64,000 nt of DNA from Actinobacillus indolicus. Lineage in GTDB: Bacteria > Pseudomonadota > Gammaproteobacteria > Enterobacterales > Pasteurellaceae. Positions 19,570 to 28,507 of this stretch are shown here, in pieces (the stretch's first letter is position 1; the number at the start of each line of letters is the position of its first letter). The stretch covers positions 124,001 to 188,000 of the forward strand of contig NZ_CABFKH010000002.1 of NCBI RefSeq assembly GCF_901764975.1. Direction: 5' to 3'. The position numbers and the translations under genes are program-made. A model generated the notes under the pieces. That model was not told the origin of the DNA. It searched no databases and was given only the letters and a program-made list of their open reading frames with translations.

Positions 19570-20460
19570 ATGGATAAACTCAACGCAATAAATCTCTTTT
19601 GTAAAGTGATTGAAACCCAAAGTTTTACACAAGCGGCTCAACAAGAACAGATTTCTCTCGCGATGGCGAGTAAACTGGTTGCGCAATTAGAAGAACATTT
19701 AAATGTTCGTTTATTACAGCGCACCACCAGACGTATTAGCCCAACAGAAGCTGGGTTACTGTTTTATCAACGTTGTTTGCCAATTCTAAATGAATTAAAA
19801 GAAGCGGAAGATTGTGTGACGAATGTCACCTCAAGCCTTCAAGGAAAGCTTATGATGTCTTTACCTATGGATTTTGGATCTCGATTTATTGCTCCTCATC
19901 TTGGTAAATTTACCGAAACTTATCCTTATCTGCATCTCACTTTAGAATTCAATGACCGACGTGTAGATGTCGTTTCAGAAGGCTATGATTTAGTATTACG
20001 TATCGGAAAACTAGAAGACTGTTCAATAGTCGCAAAACGTATTGCTCAATCCCAAAAATTAATTGTTGCATCACCATCTTATTTAGCCAAAGTTGGAGAG
20101 CCTCAAACCTCTCAAGATTTGCAAGAGCATCTATGCTTGCTTTATGAAAACCAACACTTCTGGCAATTCTATGAAAACGATCAAATTGTTAAGTTTAAGC
20201 CCCAAAGCCAAGTTTATAGCAATAATGGCTATGCACTCGTACAGATGGCAAAAGCGGGGCAAGGTATTATTAATATCCCCAAATTTTTAATTAAAAACGA
20301 ATTAGCAAATGGCGAGCTGATACCCATTTTAGATCATCTTGAACAAGAAGCATTAGATATCAGCCTGCTCTACCCTAATCGCCGTTATCTTTCGCCTAAA
20401 GTCAAAGTGGCGATTGAGTTTTTTAGCCAATTAATGCAAGAGCAAAAAGAGTTTATTTAA
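19570..20460 (+). CDS. LysR-family transcriptional regulator
   Basis: This 296-residue regulator has the N-terminal winged HTH (MDKLNAINLFCKVIETQSFTQAAQ...) and a C-terminal effector-binding domain, resembling the CrgA/YhjC-like LTTR group. I start at the ATG at 19570; an upstream in-frame start at 19501 would add a non-conserved leader. Its targets are unknown. LTTRs often control a divergent neighbour, here topA, but a housekeeping topoisomerase is an unlikely target; the convergent sap operon is another possibility. The gene ends 24 bp from the sapD stop. Confidence 0.85.
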   Translation: MDKLNAINLFCKVIETQSFTQAAQQEQISLAMASKLVAQLEEHLNVRLLQRTTRRISPTEAGLLFYQRCLPILNELKEAEDCVTNVTSSLQGKLMMSLPMDFGSRFIAPHLGKFTETYPYLHLTLEFNDRRVDVVSEGYDLVLRIGKLEDCSIVAKRIAQSQKLIVASPSYLAKVGEPQTSQDLQEHLCLLYENQHFWQFYENDQIVKFKPQSQVYSNNGYALVQMAKAGQGIINIPKFLIKNELANGELIPILDHLEQEALDISLLYPNRRYLSPKVKVAIEFFSQLMQEQKEFI

Positions 20461-20484
20461 GGTAAGAGATGCCTAGTCTCATCT

Positions 20485-21522
20485 CTATTCAACTTTATCA
20501 TTCACCACCACAGGAATTAATTCTTCCTTACGCAAGAAATTCTGCTCTCTAAAGTTAATCGGGAAATGGCAAGCAAACTCATGTTGACGAAACTTGCGTA
20601 ATGGTGGTTTTACTACACATTTTTTCTGCGCAAAAGGACAGCGTGGACCTAATCTACAACCAATCGGCATATCTTGAAGCATAGGTACTGTGCCTTTCAA
20701 GGTATTTAAACGCCCTTTAAATGGTAGCGGTTTAGAAAAATCTGGCACGCTATGTAAAAGCACGGAGGTATAAGGATGATAAGGGGTTTCCATGATGGTT
20801 TCTTTATTGGCAATTTCAACGGTTTGCCCACAATATAAAACATTGAACGAATCCACCCATTTATACACACTCAACATATCATTGCTGACCAAAATGATCG
20901 ATGTGCCTAAGTTTTTATTCATACTTGAAAGTAATCGGTAAATTTGGAGCTGTGTCGTGGCTTCCATGGTATTTGTCGGTTCATCAGCGACTAATAAACG
21001 GGGTTGATTCGCAACTGCCATGGCAATCATCACTTTTTGCGCTTCACCTTCCGTAATATCCGTTGGGTAGCTTTGCATAATATCTTTGTGATCTTTAATC
21101 CCAACTTTATGCAATAACTCAATCGCTTTTTTCTTTTTCCATCCGAAACGTTCCCACCACTTGCCTTTAAAGCGGATAGTTTCCATTAATTGTTTACCAA
21201 TTCGTTCACTCGGGTCTAAACACGAGAGTGGATCTTGGAAGATCATCGAAATTTGGTCACCCACTAATTTTCGACGCTGATAAGGAGAGAGTTTTAATAA
21301 TTCAATGTCATTAAAGCGAAAGCGATCCGCCGTAATAATCCACTCATCTTTCACCAAACCACAAATCACTTTTGCGATTAAGCTTTTTCCTGAACCTGAT
21401 TCCCCGACAAGCCCACAAATCTCACCGTTATCGAGTGTGAGATTCACATCATCGACCATTTTAATGCGTCCATTTGGGGTATTGATTTCAATACTTAAAT
21501 GTCGAATATCGAGTAATGCCAT
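20485..21522 (-). CDS. sapD: Peptide ABC transporter ATPase SapD
   Basis: SapD is an ATPase of the Sap importer, which takes up antimicrobial peptides (and in Haemophilus heme) for degradation. The 345-residue protein has Walker A GESGSGKS, Walker B LLVADEP, and a family-typical atypical signature [12 protein letters not shown] in place of LSGGQ. The C-terminal oligopeptide-transporter extension with clustered Cys ([14 protein letters not shown]) is present. It is the last gene of the operon: the usual fifth gene sapF is not found, since the convergent LysR gene begins 24 bp on. SapD must work alone or with an ATPase encoded elsewhere. Confidence 0.92.
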   Translation of the reverse strand: MALLDIRHLSIEINTPNGRIKMVDDVNLTLDNGEICGLVGESGSGKSLIAKVICGLVKDEWIITADRFRFNDIELLKLSPYQRRKLVGDQISMIFQDPLSCLDPSERIGKQLMETIRFKGKWWERFGWKKKKAIELLHKVGIKDHKDIMQSYPTDITEGEAQKVMIAMAVANQPRLLVADEPTNTMEATTQLQIYRLLSSMNKNLGTSIILVSNDMLSVYKWVDSFNVLYCGQTVEIANKETIMETPYHPYTSVLLHSVPDFSKPLPFKGRLNTLKGTVPMLQDMPIGCRLGPRCPFAQKKCVVKPPLRKFRQHEFACHFPINFREQNFLRKEELIPVVVNDKVE

Positions 21523-21530
21523 CTTTCCCC

Positions 21531-22430
21531 CTAATAACGATATCTTTCAAGGACTCTTACAATGCTATTGCCTAACATGGTAATAATCAAAATAGTAAAA
21601 ACAATCGCAATACCTGGGAGAATCACGGTCCAAGGGGCAATATAGATTAACTCAAGGGAGTCACGAATCATCGCACCCCATTCTGGTGTAGGGCTTGTTG
21701 CCCCTAGTGAAATAAAACTTAATGCACTAATATCAAGCACAGCAATCACAAAAATATGGGACAGCTCTTTTACCGCAATTACCGTAAGATTTGGTAACAC
21801 CACTTCACGAATCAAATCCCGTTTTCTTGCCCCTTCTAAACGCAAGGTAACCACATATTCCCTTTTTAGCTCACGTTGTGTCATTTGGTAAATTTTATGA
21901 ATAAAATGGGGCAACATCGCTAAGAAAATAGCAAGCATCGCATTTACCAATGACGGCTCCATCAGTGTAGCAATCACAATGGCAATCAAAAGAATTGGCG
22001 TAAATAAAAAGGTATCAAACAGATGGCTCAAAATAAAAATTGAACTGCCTTTTTTCGTTCCTGCAATCACGCCAATAATGCCACCCAAAATCCCAATCGC
22101 AAGGGTAATTACTAAAGCAGAGCCAACGGTATAATAAAAGCCATAAAGAATACGGCTAAAAATATCTCGCCCTAAATCATCTGTGCCAAAAAAGTGGCTA
22201 ATTTGCCCATTATCACGCCATGAAGGGGGCATTAATTCCTTACCTGCAAATTGCAGATCAGCAGGATAAGGTGCAAAAAAATAGCCAAAAAACACCAATG
22301 CGATTAACAACAGAAATAAATTCACACTGATCAACGCAAAGGTATCTTTTCTCAACTCTATCCAAAATTGGCGTAAATAAGCCGATTCTCTAAATTGTTC
22401 TGGATCTTGGTTAACTAACATCGTATTCAC
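21531..22430 (-). CDS. sapC: Peptide ABC transporter permease SapC
   Basis: SapC is one of two permeases of the Sap importer. The 299-residue protein has an N-terminal membrane segment ([19 protein letters not shown]) typical of the OppC/DppC group, the [17 protein letters not shown] block, five further helices and the EAA loop [18 protein letters not shown]. It lies 8 bp upstream of sapD and 11 bp after sapB in a tight leftward operon. Confidence 0.93.
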   Translation of the reverse strand: MNTMLVNQDPEQFRESAYLRQFWIELRKDTFALISVNLFLLLIALVFFGYFFAPYPADLQFAGKELMPPSWRDNGQISHFFGTDDLGRDIFSRILYGFYYTVGSALVITLAIGILGGIIGVIAGTKKGSSIFILSHLFDTFLFTPILLIAIVIATLMEPSLVNAMLAIFLAMLPHFIHKIYQMTQRELKREYVVTLRLEGARKRDLIREVVLPNLTVIAVKELSHIFVIAVLDISALSFISLGATSPTPEWGAMIRDSLELIYIAPWTVILPGIAIVFTILIITMLGNSIVRVLERYRY

Positions 22431-22441
22431 TATTCTTTATC

Positions 22442-23404
22442 TTATTGATTGGTGTACCAATCTTTTTTCTGAGATGGGTCAAGCAAGCTCGTCAGTAAGC
22501 TTGCCAATAAATCGACACTTAAAACAAAAATCCCAATCGCCATCACGCCAGCAGAAATAGCATTGTAATCCTTCAATGCTAAAGCATTGATCATCCAACG
22601 CCCAACGCCCCCCCAGCTCACCACATTTTCAATCAGCATAGCGAAAGCAAAAATCAGCGTCATATTACGAGCAATCATCGGAATCAACGGCGGTAATGTA
22701 TTTCTTAACACGTGTACCCACCAGATTCTCATCAGTGACCATCCCCTTGTTCTCGCCACTTTCACATAATTCTGCTTTAACACATATTCCGTCCGCAATT
22801 TCGTGATTCGCATCATTTCAAGGGTTGCAGGCACGGCTAAAACTAACGTTGGTAAAGCAAGATGATGTAAAGCACTTTGTATCATTTTTAACTTATAAGG
22901 CGAGTCCGATAAGAAGATATCTAAGGTCTTCACCCCTGTAATGGAAGGCACATGATAAATCGGATGCAATTCTCCCACTGCAGAAATCGCCCAATCATGA
23001 CTAGATGCATAAGCAAGTAGGACAATCGCTAGCCAGAAGACTGGCACGGCAAGGCTCAGTGAACCCAAAGTTCCGAGTAATTTACCCACAATATTTTTAT
23101 GCTGAACCGCTGATAAAAATCCTAGTGGGATACCTAAAACCAACGATAAAACCAAAGCAGATAAACAGAGCGAAATCGTCGCAGGGAACACACTCAAAAT
23201 CAGCTTGGTTAACGGCTCGCCTGTCATTTCACTCAACCCTAAATTTCCATCTAGAAGCTGTTGAAGATAGAGCCAATATCCCGAAATACCTTGCTCAATC
23301 AAGGAATAATGGGGATTTCTTAACAAAATCAGATAGCTAATACAGGAAAGAATCATCAAGGAAATAATGACCAAAAAGAGCTTACGAATCACAGAAAGCA
23401 ACAT
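22442..23404 (-). CDS. sapB: Peptide ABC transporter permease SapB
   Basis: SapB is the second permease (320 residues) of the OppB/DppB type, with an N-terminal membrane helix, a periplasmic stretch, and an EAA-type loop YVKVARTRGWSLMRIWWVHV that docks on the ATPase. The start lies one base after the sapA stop codon, so the pair is probably translationally coupled. Confidence 0.93.
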   Translation of the reverse strand: MLLSVIRKLFLVIISLMILSCISYLILLRNPHYSLIEQGISGYWLYLQQLLDGNLGLSEMTGEPLTKLILSVFPATISLCLSALVLSLVLGIPLGFLSAVQHKNIVGKLLGTLGSLSLAVPVFWLAIVLLAYASSHDWAISAVGELHPIYHVPSITGVKTLDIFLSDSPYKLKMIQSALHHLALPTLVLAVPATLEMMRITKLRTEYVLKQNYVKVARTRGWSLMRIWWVHVLRNTLPPLIPMIARNMTLIFAFAMLIENVVSWGGVGRWMINALALKDYNAISAGVMAIGIFVLSVDLLASLLTSLLDPSQKKDWYTNQ

Positions 23405-23405
23405 A

Positions 23406-25058
23406 TTATTTCACCTTAATTTTGGATAATTCCACTTGCCCAAAAGGACTGATTTTGACATTTTCTACTGCATTATTCACCACAAGTAACCGCTTAACAT
23501 TCAGTAACGGTAATAAAGGTAAACGCTCTTCAAGTAACGCTTGAATCTGTCGATAATAAGGCAAACGCAAGTTAGGATCACTCTCTTTTTCCGCTTGATT
23601 TAATAATTCATCAAATTCCAAACTACACCAGTTTGACAAATTCGTCACTTCATCTTTAAGGCGACAGCTTAAAATGGAAGAAAGAAAACTATCGGGGTCA
23701 AAGTTATTTGCCAACCATCCACTTAAAATGAGATCATAATCTGCTGTTCCTTTCTCCAGCTGTTGAATCAAATAAGCCCGACTGACCTGTCTCACATCAA
23801 TCTCAATCCCCACTTTTCCTAATTCAGAGCGAATGTATTCCGCCATTTTTAGCGGATGTAAATTGTAAACCCGCTTCTCATCAATCACCCATAAGATCAA
23901 GCGGTCAGATTCTGCATTTTTTTTGCGAATATCAGGCTGATAAGGATAACTCGTTGGATTCGCTTCTTGATATAAGGCCTTTGGTAACACATTTTGTGGT
24001 ACATCGGCGGCTCCATAAAACAGAATTCGGGCAAGATGTTCACGGTCAATGCTCTGTGCAATTTTCTGCCGTAACGCAGGATCTTTGATTTTATCTTTCT
24101 GAAAATTAAAGGCTAAAAAGGCTAAATTTGCCCCTGCCGTTTCGACTACATAGCCTTGCTCTTTTTTTAATGAAGCGATTTGACTAGGTTCAGGAAATGC
24201 CGAAATATCACACTCTTTATTCATAAATTTTGCCATACGCCCTGTACCCGATGTAGAAAAATCGACAACCATGTTCCCAATATTGGCTTTTTCGCCCCAA
24301 TAACGTGGATTCGGCTGTAAGCGGACAAAATCATTTTGAACATAATTTTCTAACTGATATACCCCTGTTCCCACAGGCAAAATATCCAGTTGCATCAAAT
24401 TTTCATCGGAATTTAGCTGTAAAGCATACTCTTTAGATAAAATTACCGCATATTGACTAGCCAAATGCGCCAGAATAGAGCTATCTGGTTCAGAAAGTTC
24501 GATTTTTACCACATGAGCCGACGGTGCAGAAACCGTAGCGATCTTATTTCTTAAATCAATACTTTCAAAATAAGAGAAATGCGCACGATCTGCGATTATT
24601 GGATGTTGTATTTTTTGCGTGACTTCTTTATTTAACTCAGGTAAATCATTCACTTTACCCAACACACGATTTAGTGAAAATAACACATCTTCACTGGTCA
24701 AATAACGGGTTGGCGTAAACCATTTAGTATGATGAAAGGAAACTTTCTTCCGCAAATAAAACGTAATTGTTAAACCATCTTCGCTCACTTCAAAACGCTC
24801 TGCCAATGCAGGTTTTAAGCGATTCTGCACAGGATCAAACTCAATTAATTTGTCATAAATCTGTTCCGTCACGACATTCATATTGGAGCCTGCATCCGCT
24901 TTTTGTGGATTAAAAGAAAAACCTGATGCGCTCGTACAGTAAACTAAACTGTCTTTCAATAACGGCTGTGGAATTTTAGGCGATGCGTAAGCGGGTAGAT
25001 TTGCTAAAAAAATTGCAAAAAAACCACAGAATCTAACCGCTTGTCGAACTGTTTTCAT
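23406..25058 (-). CDS. sapA: Periplasmic peptide-binding protein SapA
   Basis: SapA is the solute-binding protein of the Sap system (550 residues, SBP family 5). A signal peptide (MKTVRQAVRFCGFFAIFLANLPAYA) is followed by DSLVYCTSASGFSFNPQ, the oligopeptide-binding core DVLFSLNRVLG and GTGVYQLENY. In Haemophilus SapA binds antimicrobial peptides and heme in the periplasm. The ATG shares its last base with the tyrR stop (TAATG on the minus strand), so sapA is cotranscribed with, and coupled to, tyrR. Confidence 0.93.
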   Translation of the reverse strand: MKTVRQAVRFCGFFAIFLANLPAYASPKIPQPLLKDSLVYCTSASGFSFNPQKADAGSNMNVVTEQIYDKLIEFDPVQNRLKPALAERFEVSEDGLTITFYLRKKVSFHHTKWFTPTRYLTSEDVLFSLNRVLGKVNDLPELNKEVTQKIQHPIIADRAHFSYFESIDLRNKIATVSAPSAHVVKIELSEPDSSILAHLASQYAVILSKEYALQLNSDENLMQLDILPVGTGVYQLENYVQNDFVRLQPNPRYWGEKANIGNMVVDFSTSGTGRMAKFMNKECDISAFPEPSQIASLKKEQGYVVETAGANLAFLAFNFQKDKIKDPALRQKIAQSIDREHLARILFYGAADVPQNVLPKALYQEANPTSYPYQPDIRKKNAESDRLILWVIDEKRVYNLHPLKMAEYIRSELGKVGIEIDVRQVSRAYLIQQLEKGTADYDLILSGWLANNFDPDSFLSSILSCRLKDEVTNLSNWCSLEFDELLNQAEKESDPNLRLPYYRQIQALLEERLPLLPLLNVKRLLVVNNAVENVKISPFGQVELSKIKVK

Positions 25059-26656
25059 TACTTACCAATCCCATAAGTCCGTAATTTATTAGCAATCGCA
25101 GTATGAGAAACGCCTAAACGTTGGGCGAGTTTACGAGTACTTGGATATTCCGCATAAAATTTACGCAATAATGAAGCTTCAAAACGATTCACCAATTCTT
25201 CTAGTGAACCTTGTTCTAAATGCGTAATTTCAAAATGATTTACCACTTCTTCTGGTAAGTTTAAATCGGCTGCACGTAAATGATCTTGAGCTAAAGAGCA
25301 AGCTCGATAAATCGCATTATATAGTTCACGTAAATTACCTGGCCAATGATAGCCTTGTAACGCTTTAATAAATTGCTCATCATAGCTCGGTTTACGAATC
25401 CCTAATTGCTGGCTAATTTGCGTAATAAAATAATCTGTTAATAGAGTCAAATCTCCTTGACGTTCTCTTAATGGTGGCAAATTCAGGGTTAATACATTTA
25501 AACGATGATAGAGATCTTCTCGCACCTTTCCTTCACTGACTAACACACTCAATGGCTTCTGGGAAGTACAAATGACCCGAACATCCACTTGAATTTCTTT
25601 ATCTTCTCCAACACGTCTAAAAGAGCCATCATTGAGAAAACGCAGTAATTTTCCTTGCATTTCGAGCGATAATTCAGAAATACCGTCCAATAAAACGGTT
25701 CCGCCATGGGCATATTCAAAAAAACCTATACGAGTACGATTTTCTCCAAGATAGCCGAACATCTCACTTTCTGCTTCTTCCGCAGGTAATCCAGCACAGT
25801 TTACGCCAATAAATTTTTGATCTCGACGAAAACTAAACTGATGGCACGCTTTGGCAAACAGATCCTTTCCAGTCCCTGTTTCCCCCTGAATAAGTAAAGG
25901 CATATTTAAGGTAGCAAACTTCTTCGCTTGATCAATCACAGATTTCATTTTGAGACTTTTTGTCAAAATATGGTCGAAATCACTATTTTGGCTCGCCATA
26001 AACTGATGTAAATCTAATTGCATGGCTTGCTGAGATTGTAGTGTCACCACATAACCCAATGGGCGATTTTGTGAATACTCCCATTGCTCAATCGGAAGTA
26101 AATCCATACGCCATACTTGGTCATTAAATTGAATAGGATGAGAAACTGGCTGTAAGGTGGTTGGTAAGATCGAACGCCCTTGTTGTAAAACCCATTGATA
26201 CCATTTGGTTCGATTCAAATTGACAATGATCTCATTTAACTCAATGCCTTCTAAAGACAGCATATCTTGTTGCTTTTTCTTGGGCAGTGATTGACGATAA
26301 ATTGGTAACAATAGTTTACAGGCTTGGGAGTTGGCAAAGGCAATTTTGCCATTTAGATCTAAGGATAAAACAGGGTTTGGTAAGGCTTCAATTAGTGCCT
26401 GTAGTTCAAGATTCTTACGTTCTTGAGGCAAGTGATGAATTTCTTGTACGGCGGTAATACTTGGAATATTCTTTAACTGATTAATAAAATTGGCCTTTTG
26501 AGCCTCTTCCATAGCTTCAGTGCGTAAATATACCAATCCTTTTTCATCAAGTTTCTGTAACTCAATGCCTTCTAAATTAATGCCTTGAGTTGCTAGTAAA
26601 CTTAAAATATCTTGAGCAACGCCGACACGTTCAATACATTCAATCACAAATCTCAT
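25058..26656 (-). CDS. tyrR: Transcriptional regulator TyrR
   Basis: TyrR controls aromatic amino acid synthesis and transport genes. The 532-residue protein has an N-terminal ACT domain (MRFVIECIERVGVAQDIL), a PAS domain (IEALPNPVLSLDLNGKIAFAN), an AAA+ domain with Walker A GETGTGKD, and a C-terminal HTH (TRKLAQRLGVSHTAIANKLRTYG). The GAFTGA sigma-54 loop is replaced (MFGYLGENRTRIGFF), as in enteric TyrR, so it should work with sigma-70. A TyrR box lies 69 bp upstream (26725-26742), suggesting autoregulation. It leads tyrR-sapABCD. Confidence 0.93.
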   Translation of the reverse strand: MRFVIECIERVGVAQDILSLLATQGINLEGIELQKLDEKGLVYLRTEAMEEAQKANFINQLKNIPSITAVQEIHHLPQERKNLELQALIEALPNPVLSLDLNGKIAFANSQACKLLLPIYRQSLPKKKQQDMLSLEGIELNEIIVNLNRTKWYQWVLQQGRSILPTTLQPVSHPIQFNDQVWRMDLLPIEQWEYSQNRPLGYVVTLQSQQAMQLDLHQFMASQNSDFDHILTKSLKMKSVIDQAKKFATLNMPLLIQGETGTGKDLFAKACHQFSFRRDQKFIGVNCAGLPAEEAESEMFGYLGENRTRIGFFEYAHGGTVLLDGISELSLEMQGKLLRFLNDGSFRRVGEDKEIQVDVRVICTSQKPLSVLVSEGKVREDLYHRLNVLTLNLPPLRERQGDLTLLTDYFITQISQQLGIRKPSYDEQFIKALQGYHWPGNLRELYNAIYRACSLAQDHLRAADLNLPEEVVNHFEITHLEQGSLEELVNRFEASLLRKFYAEYPSTRKLAQRLGVSHTAIANKLRTYGIGK

Positions 26657-26724
26657 GTTTCATCCTTACTTTTGCAAAATAAGCCTTTAATCTGACCGCT
26701 TATCATACTCTTAAAAAAGCAATT

Positions 26725-26742
26725 TGGAAACTTTTGTTTACA
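26725..26742 (-). promoter_or_regulatory. TyrR box upstream of tyrR
   Basis: TGGAAA-N6-TTTACA matches the TyrR consensus TGTAAA-N6-TTTACA at 11 of 12 defined positions. It sits 69 bp before the tyrR start and just downstream of the pbpG terminator. It implies autoregulation of tyrR and, by operon continuity, TyrR control of sapABCD. Confidence 0.7.
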
Positions 26743-26765
26743 AAAAATGCCGCTTAATGCGGCAT
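26743..26765 (-). terminator. pbpG terminator
   Basis: ATGCCGC (26747-26753) and GCGGCAT (26759-26765) pair around a 5-nt loop. Reading leftward, TTTTT follows the stem. It separates pbpG from tyrR on the same strand. Confidence 0.88.
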
Positions 26766-26769
26766 CTTA

Positions 26770-27594
26770 CTAACTTTCATTTTCGTCATCATAACCATGA
26801 TATTCATCTTGGTTTATTGCTGAACATCCATATTGTTGTAGCTTATTCTTCGTAAAATTAGAACGTGCTGCCGAACTCTGATTATTCAAACTAATCACAC
26901 CAATCATAGCATTATTGCAGTGATGTTTATTCACAAAGACCAAATTATAGCCAGACTCACGGATATAACCTGTTTTATTGATCGCCGCATCAAAGATCTC
27001 TTCACGCACTAATCTATTGGTATTTTGCACAAACACATTACGACGACCCGCCTTAATATAAGCGGCTCTTGTATTTGATAATACATGAATCTGTGGGTAA
27101 TTTAGCGAATACTTCGTCAATTTCACCAAATCAATTGCGCTTGAAATATTCAAACTTGATAAACCAGAACTGTCATGAAAACGGGTGGAACGCATTCCCA
27201 ACTGTTGCGCTTTTTGATTCATTTTTTGAATAAATTGCGCTTTGCTCATCCCCGTTGCTCTTGCTAAAGCATGGGCCGCATAGTTATCAGAATGTACTAA
27301 CATTGCTGTTAATAATTCCTTACACGCAATCGGTGTATTTTTAGGTAATTTAGTTCCAGTCCCTTTTATATAATCAGCATCTTCACTAGAAATAGCAACA
27401 GCACAATTTTTGTTCTCGTTATTCTCTAAAAAGATAATTGCTGTCATCAGTTTCGTCACAGAGGCAATCGGTTGAACATTGTTGGGCGCACGACTTTCTA
27501 ACACTCTATCGTGTGTAAAGTCATAGACAACATAAGACTGAGCCATCACGAATGACGGCAAGTAAAATAAATAAGGAAATAATTTTTTTAACAT
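26770..27594 (-). CDS. pbpG: D-alanyl-D-alanine endopeptidase (PBP7 type)
   Basis: PbpG is a periplasmic low-molecular-weight penicillin-binding protein that cuts peptidoglycan cross-links. The catalytic triad motifs are present: SxxK as SVTK, SxN as SDN and KTG in INKTGYI. The start at 27594 (MLKKLFPYLFYLPSFVMAQS) gives a compact signal peptide. The longer in-frame ATG at 27624 lies inside the pyrH terminator stem, so it is an unlikely start. The mature enzyme has about 255 residues. A terminator follows directly. Confidence 0.9.
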   Translation of the reverse strand: MLKKLFPYLFYLPSFVMAQSYVVYDFTHDRVLESRAPNNVQPIASVTKLMTAIIFLENNENKNCAVAISSEDADYIKGTGTKLPKNTPIACKELLTAMLVHSDNYAAHALARATGMSKAQFIQKMNQKAQQLGMRSTRFHDSSGLSSLNISSAIDLVKLTKYSLNYPQIHVLSNTRAAYIKAGRRNVFVQNTNRLVREEIFDAAINKTGYIRESGYNLVFVNKHHCNNAMIGVISLNNQSSAARSNFTKNKLQQYGCSAINQDEYHGYDDENES

Positions 27595-27599
27595 AGTTT

Positions 27600-27640
27600 T
27601 TAAATAAAAATCCAACTTAATCATAACATTAAGTTGGATT
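27600..27640 (-). terminator. pyrH terminator
   Basis: A 13-bp stem (27609-27621 with 27628-27640) and a 6-nt loop are followed leftward by TTTATTTAA. It stands 18 bp beyond the pyrH stop. It also covers the upstream candidate ATG of pbpG, supporting the downstream pbpG start. Confidence 0.88.
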
Positions 27641-27658
27641 GAAAAATAATAAGGTAAA

Positions 27659-28372
27659 TTAAGAAATTGTAGTGCCTTCTGTTGTTCCTGTTACGACTTG
27701 TTTTAATGCACCCGCTTTACCCATATTAAATACACGAATTGGCATACCATGGTCACGAGCAAGAGTAAATGCTGCTAAGTCCATTACTTGTAGCTCTTTC
27801 TCAATCACTTCTGCATAAGTGAGATTTTGGTAAAGTTTAGCATCTGCATGTTTCGCTGGGTCTTTATCATACACGCCATCGACTTTTGTTGCTTTCAACA
27901 CTACGTCAGCTTCAATTTCAATGCCACGTAAGCATGCTGCTGAATCCGTAGTAAAGAATGGGCTACCAGTACCAGCTGAGAAAATGACCACGCGTTTTTC
28001 ACGTAACATTTTAATCGCTTCTGACCAGTTATAAGTATCGCAAATCCCGTTTAATTGGAATGCTGACATTAATTTTGCATTTACATCCGCACGATGTAAT
28101 GCATCGCGCATTGCTAAACCGTTCATCACAGTCGCTAACATCCCCATATGGTCGCCAACAACACGGTTCATCCCTGCTTTTGCTAATTTTGCACCACGGA
28201 ATAAGTTACCGCCACCAAGTACCACGCCAACTTCGACGCCCATTGCAAGTAACTCTTTGATTTCTAATGCCATTCTATCTAAGATAGAAGGATCGATACC
28301 AAAGCCTTCATCACCTTGTAATGCTTCACCACTTAACTTTAACAAAATACGTTTATAAATTGGATTGCTCAT
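27659..28372 (-). CDS. pyrH: UMP kinase
   Basis: PyrH phosphorylates UMP to UDP with ATP in the cytoplasm and is a hexameric amino-acid-kinase-fold enzyme inhibited by UTP. The 237-residue length and blocks [38 protein letters not shown] and [13 protein letters not shown] are diagnostic. In many bacteria pyrH stands next to frr; here frr is about 24 kb away at 52043. It is divergent from the phosphoethanolamine transferase. Confidence 0.97.
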   Translation of the reverse strand: MSNPIYKRILLKLSGEALQGDEGFGIDPSILDRMALEIKELLAMGVEVGVVLGGGNLFRGAKLAKAGMNRVVGDHMGMLATVMNGLAMRDALHRADVNAKLMSAFQLNGICDTYNWSEAIKMLREKRVVIFSAGTGSPFFTTDSAACLRGIEIEADVVLKATKVDGVYDKDPAKHADAKLYQNLTYAEVIEKELQVMDLAAFTLARDHGMPIRVFNMGKAGALKQVVTGTTEGTTIS

Positions 28373-28507
28373 CTTGACCTCTGTATAACGGGTTTTGGGA
28401 AAAAATCGGATTATTATAGATTATCTTCAGCTGAGATCAAAGTAGCAAGCCACATAGAATTTCTTTTTTATTTTCGGTAAAATCGCCACTTCTTTATTTA
28501 TTCCTCC

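Noticed and set aside
20460-20485. Search for sapF between sapD and the LysR gene
   Set aside because: Only 24 bp separate the two convergent genes, so no room for sapF or a remnant.
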